NCBI GenBank assembly: GCA_013290025.1
Contig: JABCYV010000020.1
Location: 1-35,701 of the forward strand
Direction of reading: 5' to 3'
Length of the DNA: 35,701 nt
Source of the DNA: Acidobacteriota bacterium
Lineage (GTDB): Bacteria; Acidobacteriota; Terriglobia; Terriglobales; Acidobacteriaceae
Under the pieces are notes generated by a model. The model ran no database searches. It worked only from the letters and a program-made list of their open reading frames with translations, and was not told where the DNA came from. A program made the translations under genes and the position numbers. This document shows, in pieces, positions 14,923 through 22,459 of this stretch. The first letter of the stretch is position 1. Each line of letters starts with the position of its first letter.

Positions 14923-14951
14923 ACTGTATCAAAATAGTTGTTTATTTGCAA
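14923..14951 (-). promoter_or_regulatory. Promoter for the HTH-P63C gene with overlapping operator
   Basis: On the minus strand TTGCAA (14951-14946) and TACAGT (14928-14923) are separated by exactly 17 bp, 22 bp upstream of the P63C ATG. An imperfect inverted repeat, GTATCAAAATA (14926-14936) against TATTTTGGTATAC (14956-14968), overlaps it and the region before the divergent transposase. This is the arrangement expected if the HTH protein represses its own gene and the transposase. Confidence 0.55.
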
Positions 14952-15003
14952 TAGTTATTTTGGTATACGTATCAATATATTCGCAGCCCGGGGAAGGACA
15001 CTT

Positions 15004-15963
15004 ATGAACCGCCTGGCAGCCGACAAAAGGACGCAAGTGATTGCAGCCCTAGTAGAAGGAAGCTCCATCAACGCGACCTGTCGCATGACCGGAGTTGCAA
15101 AGCATACCGTCCTGAAACTCCTTAAAGACTTAGGCTGCGCCGCTGCCAGTTACCACGATGCAAACGTCCGCAATCTCCGCGTGCGCCGTCTGCAATGCGA
15201 TGAAATCTGGGCTTTCGTCGGCGCGAAGATGAAGAACACGAGCGCGGAAAAGATTGAGCAGGGATGGGGTGACGTTTGGACGTGGACTGCGATTGACGCC
15301 GATACGAAACTAATCGTGTCTTACACGCTCGGGCAGCGCGGCGCGGAAACAGCTAACGAATTCATGCAGGACGTTGCTAAGCGGGTGAGCACCCGAATCC
15401 AGCTAACGACCGATGGCCACAGAGTCTATGCAGACGCGGTAGAAGGCGCATTCGGCGCGGATATTGACTACGCAATGCTGGTCAAGCTTTACGGCGCATC
15501 GAACGACAGCCCAGAGTCACGCTACAGTCCCGCAACCTGCATCGGATGCCGCACGGGAGTGCTGGCGGGAAGCCCTGATCCTGAGCACATCTCTACGTCG
15601 TTTGTAGAGCGCCAGAATCTTTCGATGCGGATGGGGATGCGGCGCTTCACTCGCCTGACCAACGGATTCAGCAAGAAGCTGGAGAACCACGGTCATGCGG
15701 TAGCGCTGTATTTCATGCACTACAACTTTTGTCGCGTGCACAAGACGCTACGTGTGACATCTGCGATGGAAGCGGGTTTGACTGATCATGTTTGGACAGT
15801 TGAGGAGCTGGTTTCACTCTTGCATCCACAGGTTGGAGACTGCCGCCCTCCTCATTTGGCTGGTCAGGCCATAAATTTCCGTCTTCGGAAAATCACAAGT
15901 CTGCTTGTATACCTCAACTACCAATTCCATCGCCTGCTGCCACACTCTGAGATCTCGGTATGA
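15004..15963 (+). CDS. IS1-family-like DDE transposase
   Basis: An N-terminal HTH (residues 9-44, 'EGSSINATCRMTGVAKHTVLKLL') precedes an RNase-H-like catalytic core. The acid triad is visible as D66 ('CDEIWAFVG'), D137 ('TTDGHRVY') and E202 ('FVERQNLSMRM'). A 'CIGC' pair sits at about 179-182. Family homology ends at residue 273 ('WTVEELVSLL'), exactly at the presumed element end. The last 46 residues are read from host DNA antisense to the split gene, so the native stop is missing. ATG 15004 has a GGGGAAGG ribosome site; a TTG at 14938 is less likely. Activity may still be possible since all catalytic residues remain. Confidence 0.88.
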   Translation: MNRLAADKRTQVIAALVEGSSINATCRMTGVAKHTVLKLLKDLGCAAASYHDANVRNLRVRRLQCDEIWAFVGAKMKNTSAEKIEQGWGDVWTWTAIDADTKLIVSYTLGQRGAETANEFMQDVAKRVSTRIQLTTDGHRVYADAVEGAFGADIDYAMLVKLYGASNDSPESRYSPATCIGCRTGVLAGSPDPEHISTSFVERQNLSMRMGMRRFTRLTNGFSKKLENHGHAVALYFMHYNFCRVHKTLRVTSAMEAGLTDHVWTVEELVSLLHPQVGDCRPPHLAGQAINFRLRKITSLLVYLNYQFHRLLPHSEISV

Positions 15964-15972
15964 AGCACCCAT
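15814..15972 (-). pseudogene. N-terminal fragment of a four-helix-bundle (S23-type) protein
   Basis: ATG 15972 has a strong GGAAGGAG ribosome site. It opens 'MGASYRDLRVWQQAMELV' followed by 'FPKTEIYGLTSQMRRAAVS', the signature N-terminus of S23 four-helix-bundle proteins. Homology ends after 'AAVS' (15835), where relatives continue 'PSNIAEG'. Six unrelated residues and a stop follow, partly inside the inserted element. The family is best known as products of 23S rRNA intervening sequences, but many copies are free-standing; function is unclear. Confidence 0.85.
15824..15832. repeat. 9-bp direct repeat ATCCACAGG, right copy
   Basis: Identical to 13609-13617. It falls between the end of transposase homology (15822) and the end of the S23 N-terminal homology (15835), as a target-site duplication would. 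Confidence 0.55.
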
Positions 15973-16080
15973 GCCGATTGCTCCTTCCACTCAGCGCCAT
16001 TCTTCTCGCCTTAGCCAGATCCCTGCAAGTGCACCCGTCACACGCAGGCACGATAAGTTAAGGGTGGCCTGTTGGCAGAG

Positions 16081-16130
16081 GTCTGAGGTCTGAAGTCTGA
16101 AGTCTGAGGTCTGACGTCTGAAGTCTGAAG
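16081..16130 (-). repeat. Tandem 7-bp repeat array, right arm (unit GTCTGAR)
   Basis: Seven consecutive units: GTCTGAG, GTCTGAA, GTCTGAA, GTCTGAG, GTCTGAC, GTCTGAA, GTCTGAA. They are the reverse complement of the left array after CarD. The array ends 6 bp before the stop of the AI-2E-type permease gene. It is not a CRISPR: no spacers separate the units. Confidence 0.85.
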
Positions 16131-16136
16131 CCGCCT

Positions 16137-17225
16137 TCACTCTCCCAGCCAGACGGCGTAAGGCTTGAGCGACTGTACGTGATCGAAGATGATTTTCATC
16201 GCTGCGGTGATGGGTATGGCGAGGACCAGACCCATTGCGCCCCATAACCATCCCCAGACAAGCAGGGCCATGGTCACGGCCAGCGGGTTCAGTTGCAGGC
16301 GATTACCGAGGAATTTCGGGTAAAGCACGTTCAGTGAGAATACGTGCAGTCCCACCACCGTTACGATGATTAGAACAACGTCCGCAGAGTCGATATGTCC
16401 GATGCCGGCAAAAAGAGGAGCGGCAATCGCTAGCAAGACTCCTAGATAGGGGATGAGGCTCAAAAAGCCGCTGATGAAGCCGACGAAATAGAAAAATGGA
16501 AAGTGAAGAATGCCAAATATGGCCGTACTTGCCACGGCCATAAATAAGCCGATCAACAGGTTTCCGACCATGAAGGTACGAATCATGGCTGAAATCAACC
16601 CTAGGGTGACATACGCAGTATGCCGGTTCTGCATGGGAAACAGCATGACCGTAGCCGAACGCAGGTGATGTTGCCAGGTCAGCATAAAGTAGACCAGAAA
16701 GGGCACAAAAGACGCGGCCAGCAGAGTCTGACCGAACGACCCGAAACCCCGAGTGAGAATTTCGGTCCAGTTGGTGCCGGCTCGGACAGTGCCGGGCTGA
16801 TTGCCCGGCCTGCCCGGGTTCAAACTATCCAGCGTTTCTACTTGCTGGCGGAAGCGCTCGATTACCTCCCGAGCTCTGCTGGTGTATTTAGATACATCCT
16901 GCAGAAACGTAACGGCCTGGTTCGATGAATAGTAGACGAGGCCAGCTACCAAAGTGACCAACAAAAGTACGACGATGGCCGCGGCCAGGCCTCGGGGAAG
17001 CGGGAGACGAATCAGCAGATCCATCAGTGGCGCCAAAATGAATGCAAGCAACACTGCCACCAATATCACCGCAAGCACCAGTTCTGCCCAATAGCAAATG
17101 CCGAGGATGGTCGCCACTCCGAGTGCAGTAAACGCCCAGTGTGGCTTCTGCGCTTTGGAGGGAGAGACGGCCACTTCCGCTGGCAGAGTCGGTAGCTCCT
17201 GTGCCTCGTCGATGGCCATTCGCAT
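16137..17225 (-). CDS. AI-2E family (UPF0118) membrane transporter
   Basis: A 362-residue polytopic protein with about seven or eight transmembrane helices: two closely packed pairs near residues 27-65 and 75-105, then four or five after about 170. A soluble segment with coiled-coil character lies between ('SRAREVIERFRQQVETLDSL'). The family motif region 'SGFLSLIPYLGVLLAIAAPLFAGIG' and 'NRLQLNPLAVTMALLVWGWLWGAMGLVLAIPITAA' is intact. Members export AI-2 or act as Na+/H+-type permeases; the substrate is unassigned. ATG 17225 is chosen (TTG 17237 possible). It is divergent from ruvX across 46 bp. Confidence 0.88.
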   Translation of the reverse strand: MRMAIDEAQELPTLPAEVAVSPSKAQKPHWAFTALGVATILGICYWAELVLAVILVAVLLAFILAPLMDLLIRLPLPRGLAAAIVVLLLVTLVAGLVYYSSNQAVTFLQDVSKYTSRAREVIERFRQQVETLDSLNPGRPGNQPGTVRAGTNWTEILTRGFGSFGQTLLAASFVPFLVYFMLTWQHHLRSATVMLFPMQNRHTAYVTLGLISAMIRTFMVGNLLIGLFMAVASTAIFGILHFPFFYFVGFISGFLSLIPYLGVLLAIAAPLFAGIGHIDSADVVLIIVTVVGLHVFSLNVLYPKFLGNRLQLNPLAVTMALLVWGWLWGAMGLVLAIPITAAMKIIFDHVQSLKPYAVWLGE

Positions 17226-17271
17226 ATCGTAGCCCAATTCCGGAATTCTCCAGCAGACATATAATTCTCAG

Positions 17272-17739
17272 GTGGATTCTGATGCTGCTGATTCCGCCAA
17301 AATAGAGCGCCGCCCGCGGGTCCTAGGCCTCGATGTGGGCTCGAAGACGATCGGGCTGGCCGTGTCCGACCCGCTCGGCATCACGGCGCAGGGGCTGCAA
17401 ACCATCCGACGGCAGAACAAACGTCTCGACTTTAGACAATTGGAAAAGCTGATAGGGGAGTATGAAGTCGCCGAGATCGTGGTCGGCTATCCGCTGCGCA
17501 TGAGCGGGGCTGAGGGCACCCAGGCTGAGAAAATGCAAGTGTTTGCGGAGGAGCTGCGACGGCGCTTCAAGCTGCCCGTCCACCTCTGGGATGAACGTCT
17601 GACATCGGCCCAGGCCAACCGCCTGTTGCGCGATTCCGAAATGTCCATCAAGCGGCGAGGCGAGGTTGTGGACCAGATGGCGGCGGTGCTGATTCTGCAA
17701 AACTGGATGGATACGCGGGCGACAGAACTGGGGCGCTAA
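17272..17739 (+). CDS. ruvX: YqgF/RuvX-type Holliday-junction resolvase-like protein
   Basis: A 155-residue RNase-H-fold nuclease of the YqgF family, implicated in pre-16S rRNA processing and Holliday-junction resolution. Motif I 'VLGLDVGSKTIGLAVSDPLG', motif II 'EIVVGYPLRMSG', 'VHLWDERLTSAQANRLL' and the final 'VDQMAAVLILQNWMD' contain the conserved acidic residues. The start is probably GTG 17272. It is followed by mltG, a common bacterial pairing. Confidence 0.92.
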   Translation: MDSDAADSAKIERRPRVLGLDVGSKTIGLAVSDPLGITAQGLQTIRRQNKRLDFRQLEKLIGEYEVAEIVVGYPLRMSGAEGTQAEKMQVFAEELRRRFKLPVHLWDERLTSAQANRLLRDSEMSIKRRGEVVDQMAAVLILQNWMDTRATELGR

Positions 17740-17837
17740 GAGGCTAGAGACGGCCAATCCATTCCGGGATCGGTTCCAGAGTCCAACGACCAACGGCTAG
17801 CGACGCGTAACTTCCCTTCATCTAAACTGTTTCAAGC

Positions 17838-18818
17838 TTGCGCACCTTCTTCCTATTTCTAGTCCTTGCCATCGTCGGAGTTGGCGGATGGCTGGCGTGG
17901 GCACTGTGGGCACCGGTGACGCCCGAAGGGCAGAAGTTTGTCATGTTACGCCAAGGGTACTCAACCCGGCGGATCGCCAGAGAGCTGAAATCGGCAGGAG
18001 TAATTCGCAACGCCGAGTCTTTTGTTCTCTGGCACTACTTACACCGCAAACGTTCGCTGAAAGCCGGCGAATATCTGTTCGACAAGAGTGCGAACGCTCT
18101 CGAGGTCCATGACCGGCTGGCGCGCGGCGATATTTATGTCCACACCGTCGTGATTCCCGAGGGCTACACCATCTTCGACATTGCGCAAGCGATCCAGGAC
18201 GCGGGTCTGGGATCGAGCCAGGAGTTCTTGAACGTGGCGATGTCTGATACTGCGTTGATTGCCGACCTTGCTCCGCAGGCGAAGACGTTGGAGGGCTATC
18301 TCTTTCCCAATACTTATGAATTCACTCGAACGCAGGATATGCAGGAGATGGCGGCGGCGATGGTGAAACAATTCCGGCAAGTGGCGCACGAGATCGGATT
18401 ACCTTTTGACTTACAGAAAACAGTCACCATGGCTTCGATCGTCGAGAAGGAGACCGCCGTGCCTGACGAGCGCCCCTTGGTGGCCAGCGTTTATTACAAC
18501 CGGCTGGCGAAGAATATCCCACTGCAGGCTGATCCCAGCGTGATCTATGGCGAACTGCTGCAAGGAGCATACAGTGGCGCGCTGCACCACCAAGATATGC
18601 AGTTCCACTCCGCTTACAACACCTACCTTCATCCCGGACTCCCGCCCGGGCCGATCGGCAATCCCGGCAAGTCATCGCTCGAGGCTGCACTACATCCCGC
18701 AACCACTGATTATTATTATTTTGTCAGCGATGGCAACGGACATCACAAGTTTGCTCACAGCTTGGAAGAGCACAATCGCAACGTTGGAGTTCTGCGGCAT
18801 GTGATGCAGCGGAAATAG
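17838..18818 (+). CDS. mltG: Endolytic murein transglycosylase MltG
   Basis: MltG cuts nascent peptidoglycan glycan strands and sets their length at the inner membrane. An N-terminal transmembrane helix (residues 3-25) leads to a LysM-like region ('QGYSTRRIARELKSAGVI', 'VVIPEGYTIFDIAQAIQ') and the YceG catalytic domain. The catalytic Glu is in 'ASIVEKETAVPDERPLVASVYYNRL'. 'PLQADPSVIYG', 'YNTYLHPGLPPGPIGNPG' and 'YYYFVSDGNGHHKFAHSLEEHNRNV' are all present. It starts at TTG 17838, about 100 bp after ruvX. The length is normal. Confidence 0.92.
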   Translation: MRTFFLFLVLAIVGVGGWLAWALWAPVTPEGQKFVMLRQGYSTRRIARELKSAGVIRNAESFVLWHYLHRKRSLKAGEYLFDKSANALEVHDRLARGDIYVHTVVIPEGYTIFDIAQAIQDAGLGSSQEFLNVAMSDTALIADLAPQAKTLEGYLFPNTYEFTRTQDMQEMAAAMVKQFRQVAHEIGLPFDLQKTVTMASIVEKETAVPDERPLVASVYYNRLAKNIPLQADPSVIYGELLQGAYSGALHHQDMQFHSAYNTYLHPGLPPGPIGNPGKSSLEAALHPATTDYYYFVSDGNGHHKFAHSLEEHNRNVGVLRHVMQRK

Positions 18819-18922
18819 CTCGGCCATCCTATCTCCTCGGGTTTTTGGACTGCTCTGTGTTCGCTATCTGACCCTCGCAACCCCCGCAAACCGCCGCGCC
18901 TGTATACTTACTGGATATCTGG

Positions 18923-19855
18923 ATGAGACAGTTTTCCCGCTATCGGGCCCTGGCTGTACTTACCCTCGTTTTCCCGCTGACTGGGTGCTTGTTCCGTTCT
19001 CGCAAGGTGGAGCGCCAGGTGAGCACGGCGCCGCTAAAGTCCGCCACCCAGGCGGAACTGATCGAATATATCAACAGCCAGGCCGCTAAGGTCCACTCCA
19101 TGCAGGCGACAGTGGACATCGACGCTTCGGTAGGAGGGGTCAAAAAGGGGAGAGTCACCGATTATCAGGAGATTCGTGGTTATGTGCTGGCGCGCAAGCC
19201 GGCCATGCTTCGCATGATTGGGCTGCTGCCCATCGTGCGCAATCAGGCGTTCGACATGGTGAGCGACGGACTCTACTTCAAACTCTGGATCCCGCCCAAG
19301 AACCGTTTCATCATTGGACGCAATGACATTGAAACACACACGACGGGCCAACCCCTGGAGAGCCTGCGGCCGCAGCAAATCTATGACGCTCTGTTGCTGC
19401 GGGAGGTCGATTCGCAGAACGAAATCGCGGTTGTTGAAAATAGCTTTGAGATTGTGACCGACGCCAAGAAACACCAGGTAGAACAAGCTGATTACGAACT
19501 TGATGTCATTCGCAAAGGCGAGCACGGATGGTATCTGGAGCGGAAAATCATTTTCAGCCGAACCGACCTGCTGCCCCATCGCCAATATGCCTATGATCAG
19601 AACGGAGATCTAGTCACCGACACACGTTATGAGGACTATAAAAATTACAACGGTGCGGACTTTCCATCGCAGATCGGAATCTGGTTTCCCCAGCAGGAGT
19701 ACGACATCACGCTGACCATCGTGAAGCTGCAGCTAAACGAGCCTCTCCCGGACGATAAATTTGCGCTGGAGGAACCGCCCGGGGCGCAAGTGGTGCATTT
19801 GGACCAACCACAAAGGGCCGCCTCTCCCGTGCCAGCGACGGGAAGGAAAAGGTAA
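18923..19855 (+). CDS. DUF4292-like outer-membrane lipoprotein
   Basis: A 310-residue protein with a lipoprotein signal peptide (lipobox LTGC, lipidated Cys22). The rest is beta-rich with a LolA/LolB-like shape: 'MQATVDIDASVGGVKKGRVTDYQEIRGYVLARKPAMLRMIGLLPIVRNQAFDMVSDGLYFKLWIPPKNRFIIG'. This resembles DUF4292, whose members are thought to act in lipoprotein or lipid handling at the outer membrane. The C-terminus is Pro/basic and likely disordered. An ABC permease follows 58 bp downstream, so a shared envelope-transport role is plausible but not shown. Confidence 0.75.
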   Translation: MRQFSRYRALAVLTLVFPLTGCLFRSRKVERQVSTAPLKSATQAELIEYINSQAAKVHSMQATVDIDASVGGVKKGRVTDYQEIRGYVLARKPAMLRMIGLLPIVRNQAFDMVSDGLYFKLWIPPKNRFIIGRNDIETHTTGQPLESLRPQQIYDALLLREVDSQNEIAVVENSFEIVTDAKKHQVEQADYELDVIRKGEHGWYLERKIIFSRTDLLPHRQYAYDQNGDLVTDTRYEDYKNYNGADFPSQIGIWFPQQEYDITLTIVKLQLNEPLPDDKFALEEPPGAQVVHLDQPQRAASPVPATGRKR

Positions 19856-19913
19856 ACCAGCAATAGCATTTTGTTCTCTGCCGAGATACGGCTTGAGTGC
19901 CAATTCCTAGTCG

Positions 19914-21020
19914 ATGATGAACAAAATGATTGTCGCGAACCTGGTGCATCGACCGATCCGGTCGGTAATCAGTATTGTGGCCATCGCTTTGGAAGTTACC
20001 CTCATCCTGCTGATCGTTGGGCTGTCGCTGGGAATGCTGAGCGATTCGCGACAACGACAGGCAGGCATCGGTGCTGACGTCATCGTTCTGCCTCCGGGCT
20101 CTTCCGCTATTGTTTCGATCACCGGAGCGCCCGCGCCGATCAAGGTGGCGGATATTCTTGCCAAGCTGCCGCACGTGGAGAAGGTTTCGCCGGTTCTCAT
20201 GCAAGTGTCGACCTCCGGAACGTTGGAGGCAATCTACGGCATTGACCTTCCGAGCTATGAGACGCTGGGCGGGCCTTTTACATACATTCATGGCGGGCGT
20301 TTTCAGGGGCCGTATGATGCGCTGGCAGACGACTATTTTGCGCAGTCGAAGCATGTAAAGGTCGGGGATACCATTGAAATTCTGAATCAGAACTTCAGGG
20401 TCGCCGGCATCGTGGCCCACGGCAAGGGCGCTCGCAAGTTCGTGCCCATCACCACGCTGCAGGATCTGGTAGGAGCGCAGGGGAAAGCTTCGGCTTTTTA
20501 TCTCAAGCTCGACGATCCCAACAACGCTGACGCGGTTGTGAACGAAATCAAAAACGTCCCGGGCATGAGCACCTACGTTGTGCGCTCGATGCGTGAGTAC
20601 CTCTCAATGATGACTCCGAGCACCTACCCCGGATTGAGGACCTTCATCAACGTGGTCGTCGGCATTTCCGTGACGATTGGCTTCATCGTAATCTTCCAGG
20701 CCATGTACACGGCAGTGATGGAGCGCACCCGCGAGATTGGGATATTGAAGTCGATGGGCGCTTCAAAGTTCTATATCGTAAACGTGATCCTGCGGGAGAC
20801 CGTGTTGCTGGCGGTCGGTGGGATCATCGTGGGAATTCTGTTCAGCCTGGTGGCGCGCACCGGTATTCATCAGCGCCTGCCAACGTTGCCGGTGGTTGTC
20901 ACTGGTGGCTGGATTCTGCGGGCCACGGTCATCGCCATTGTCGGCGCCATTGCGGGGGCGCTGTATCCGGCTTTCAAAGCAGCGCAGAAGGACCCGATTG
21001 ACGCGTTGGCGTACGAATAA
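19914..21020 (+). CDS. FtsX/MacB-type ABC transporter permease
   Basis: A 368-residue permease. One N-terminal helix (about 17-42, 'SVISIVAIALEVTLILLIVGLSLGML') is followed by a periplasmic MacB-like core (about 45-235) and three C-terminal helices (about 245-360). 'MERTREIGILKSMGAS' and the final 'GALYPAFKAAQKDPIDALAYE' are family hallmarks. It would need an ATPase partner, but none is encoded in the window. Such permeases export lipids, lipoproteins or peptides. It follows the DUF4292-like gene with the same orientation. Confidence 0.88.
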   Translation: MMNKMIVANLVHRPIRSVISIVAIALEVTLILLIVGLSLGMLSDSRQRQAGIGADVIVLPPGSSAIVSITGAPAPIKVADILAKLPHVEKVSPVLMQVSTSGTLEAIYGIDLPSYETLGGPFTYIHGGRFQGPYDALADDYFAQSKHVKVGDTIEILNQNFRVAGIVAHGKGARKFVPITTLQDLVGAQGKASAFYLKLDDPNNADAVVNEIKNVPGMSTYVVRSMREYLSMMTPSTYPGLRTFINVVVGISVTIGFIVIFQAMYTAVMERTREIGILKSMGASKFYIVNVILRETVLLAVGGIIVGILFSLVARTGIHQRLPTLPVVVTGGWILRATVIAIVGAIAGALYPAFKAAQKDPIDALAYE

Positions 21021-21108
21021 GCTTCGCCAGTAATCCCCGTTTCACTCACCTACATCCTAGAACATGTTCAACTGGACAGAGGTAGGTTAGGAGCGGACAA
21101 TTGAGCTT

Positions 21109-22296
21109 ATGGAACTGCGGTCCTGCGGGCGTTTGATGAAATGTGGCCTCCGTGAGTCAGCCTCCGTTTTAATGATCCTGACGGGCGTCTGCTTCGCACC
21201 TACGCTTGTGTGGACACAAACCACGAATTCCCAGGCAAGCGATACCAGCAAGTCTTGGAGCGCTACGACCGAACAGCGGGGGTCTGGGAACACGAACCCG
21301 ACCCGGACCGCAGAAAGCCACACGGAAGCCAACGGCCGCACCGTGGACAAACAAGCTGTCGAGCGGATCGGGCCAGATGGGCGATATGAACCCTACCTTG
21401 ATATTGAGAAAGAGTCGGTCAAAGTAGATGCGTCGACAATTCGTGTCACCCAGCGCACCTTCGGCAGGGATTCCGAGGGGAACAGAGTGCTGACTCAAGT
21501 GACCGAAGAAGAGAAGCGTACATCGCAGGGCGGCGACGTGAAGAGCGTTCGCACCATCTCGGATCCCGACGCGAACGGCCGCCTGCAGGTCGTCCAGCGA
21601 GAGATTCAAGAAACCAAGAATTCCCGTCCTGGCGTGGAGGACACGAAAACCACGGTCTTTACTCCCGACATCAACGGTGGCTTAGCGGAGTCCATGCGGA
21701 TTCAGGAGCGTCAGAAGCGAAGCGACGATCACACCATTGAATTTCGAAAGTCAACCCTTTTGCCCGACGGCAATGGAAGCTGGCAGGTCGGTGAAGTCAG
21801 GGAAGGCGTGATCAAGGACGACGGCAAAGAGCACAGCAGGGATGAGCAGGTTCTGCAGCCTGATAGCAACGGTAAACTGTCGGCTGTTGCGCGGACGGTG
21901 AGCAAAGAATCGGGAGGTACCCGCGGAGAGAAGCGCACCTCTGTCGACAGCTATACAACCGATGTGCCCGGCTCAGCCGGAGATGGCAGCTTGCATTTGG
22001 GACAGAGAGTTACGACCCTTCATCGGGCGAATCCGAATGGCGAAGAAACAACTAAGGAGCAAGTCGAACGACCCAATCCCGGGGACCCAGGTGGTGGGCT
22101 CCGTATGACGAGTGAAGCCATCGATATTGTGCGTCCGGGCCCCGACGGTGCCAAGCGAACACAAACGATTCGATCTCTGGATGCGAACGGCGATCTCGGC
22201 GTAGTGTCGCTTGAGATAGGAAGAACAGACAAGGCTCCGGCGGTTCAGGTTGATATAGCAGCACCAGACAAACCCAAGCCGAATCAACCGAAATAA
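21109..22296 (+). CDS. Secreted repeat protein (D-x-N-G repeats), unknown function
   Basis: I do not recognise this 395-residue protein. An N-terminal signal-like helix ('SASVLMILTGVCFAPTLVW') precedes a polar Ser/Thr-rich linker. About eight degenerate repeats of 40-50 residues follow, each with a turn such as 'DANGRLQVVQRE', 'DINGGLAESMRIQE', 'DGNGSWQVGEVRE', 'DSNGKLSAVARTV' and 'DANGDLGVVSLEI'. The alternating beta pattern suggests a propeller or solenoid. The C-terminus is Pro/Lys-rich. There are no catalytic motifs or cysteines in the repeats. Start ATG 21109 is preferred, ATG 21136 possible. Its neighbours give no clear clue; a cell-envelope or secreted structural role is a guess. Confidence 0.75.
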   Translation: MELRSCGRLMKCGLRESASVLMILTGVCFAPTLVWTQTTNSQASDTSKSWSATTEQRGSGNTNPTRTAESHTEANGRTVDKQAVERIGPDGRYEPYLDIEKESVKVDASTIRVTQRTFGRDSEGNRVLTQVTEEEKRTSQGGDVKSVRTISDPDANGRLQVVQREIQETKNSRPGVEDTKTTVFTPDINGGLAESMRIQERQKRSDDHTIEFRKSTLLPDGNGSWQVGEVREGVIKDDGKEHSRDEQVLQPDSNGKLSAVARTVSKESGGTRGEKRTSVDSYTTDVPGSAGDGSLHLGQRVTTLHRANPNGEETTKEQVERPNPGDPGGGLRMTSEAIDIVRPGPDGAKRTQTIRSLDANGDLGVVSLEIGRTDKAPAVQVDIAAPDKPKPNQPK

Positions 22297-22459
22297 CCCA
22301 ATAATTCCAATCTTACCGGGAAGTGCAGTTTGTCCTAATATCTCGCTCTGGTCCTAACTTCCGTCCTCTACTTTCGTCGAAAGATGAAGGAATTCTCTTT
22401 TTGCTTCTTATCGAAATGCTTACCACGACGCTGTTTTTTTGCGCGGCGATTAGCCAGAG

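Larger units (their letters stand above)
13618..15823. mobile_element. IS1-like transposable element carrying an HTH-P63C gene
   Basis: About 2.2 kb lies between exact 9-bp direct repeats. It contains a 55-aa basic protein (+), an HTH-P63C protein (-) and an IS1-like DDE transposase (+). It interrupts a four-helix-bundle gene, which proves insertion. I find no convincing terminal inverted repeats: the left end reads AATATGTCAATTTGACAT and the right end, reverse-complemented, reads GCAAGAGTGAAACC. The exact boundaries rest on the direct repeat and on the end of transposase homology (residue 273, at 15822). Confidence 0.7.

Noticed and set aside
16081-16130. Heptamer array as a possible CRISPR
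   Set aside because: The 7-bp units are directly tandem with no spacers, and no cas gene is visible.
17740-17837. Possible tRNA-like or repeat sequence between ruvX and mltG
   Set aside because: Only short partial repeats (GGCTAGAGAC/GGCTAGCGAC); no cloverleaf can be drawn.
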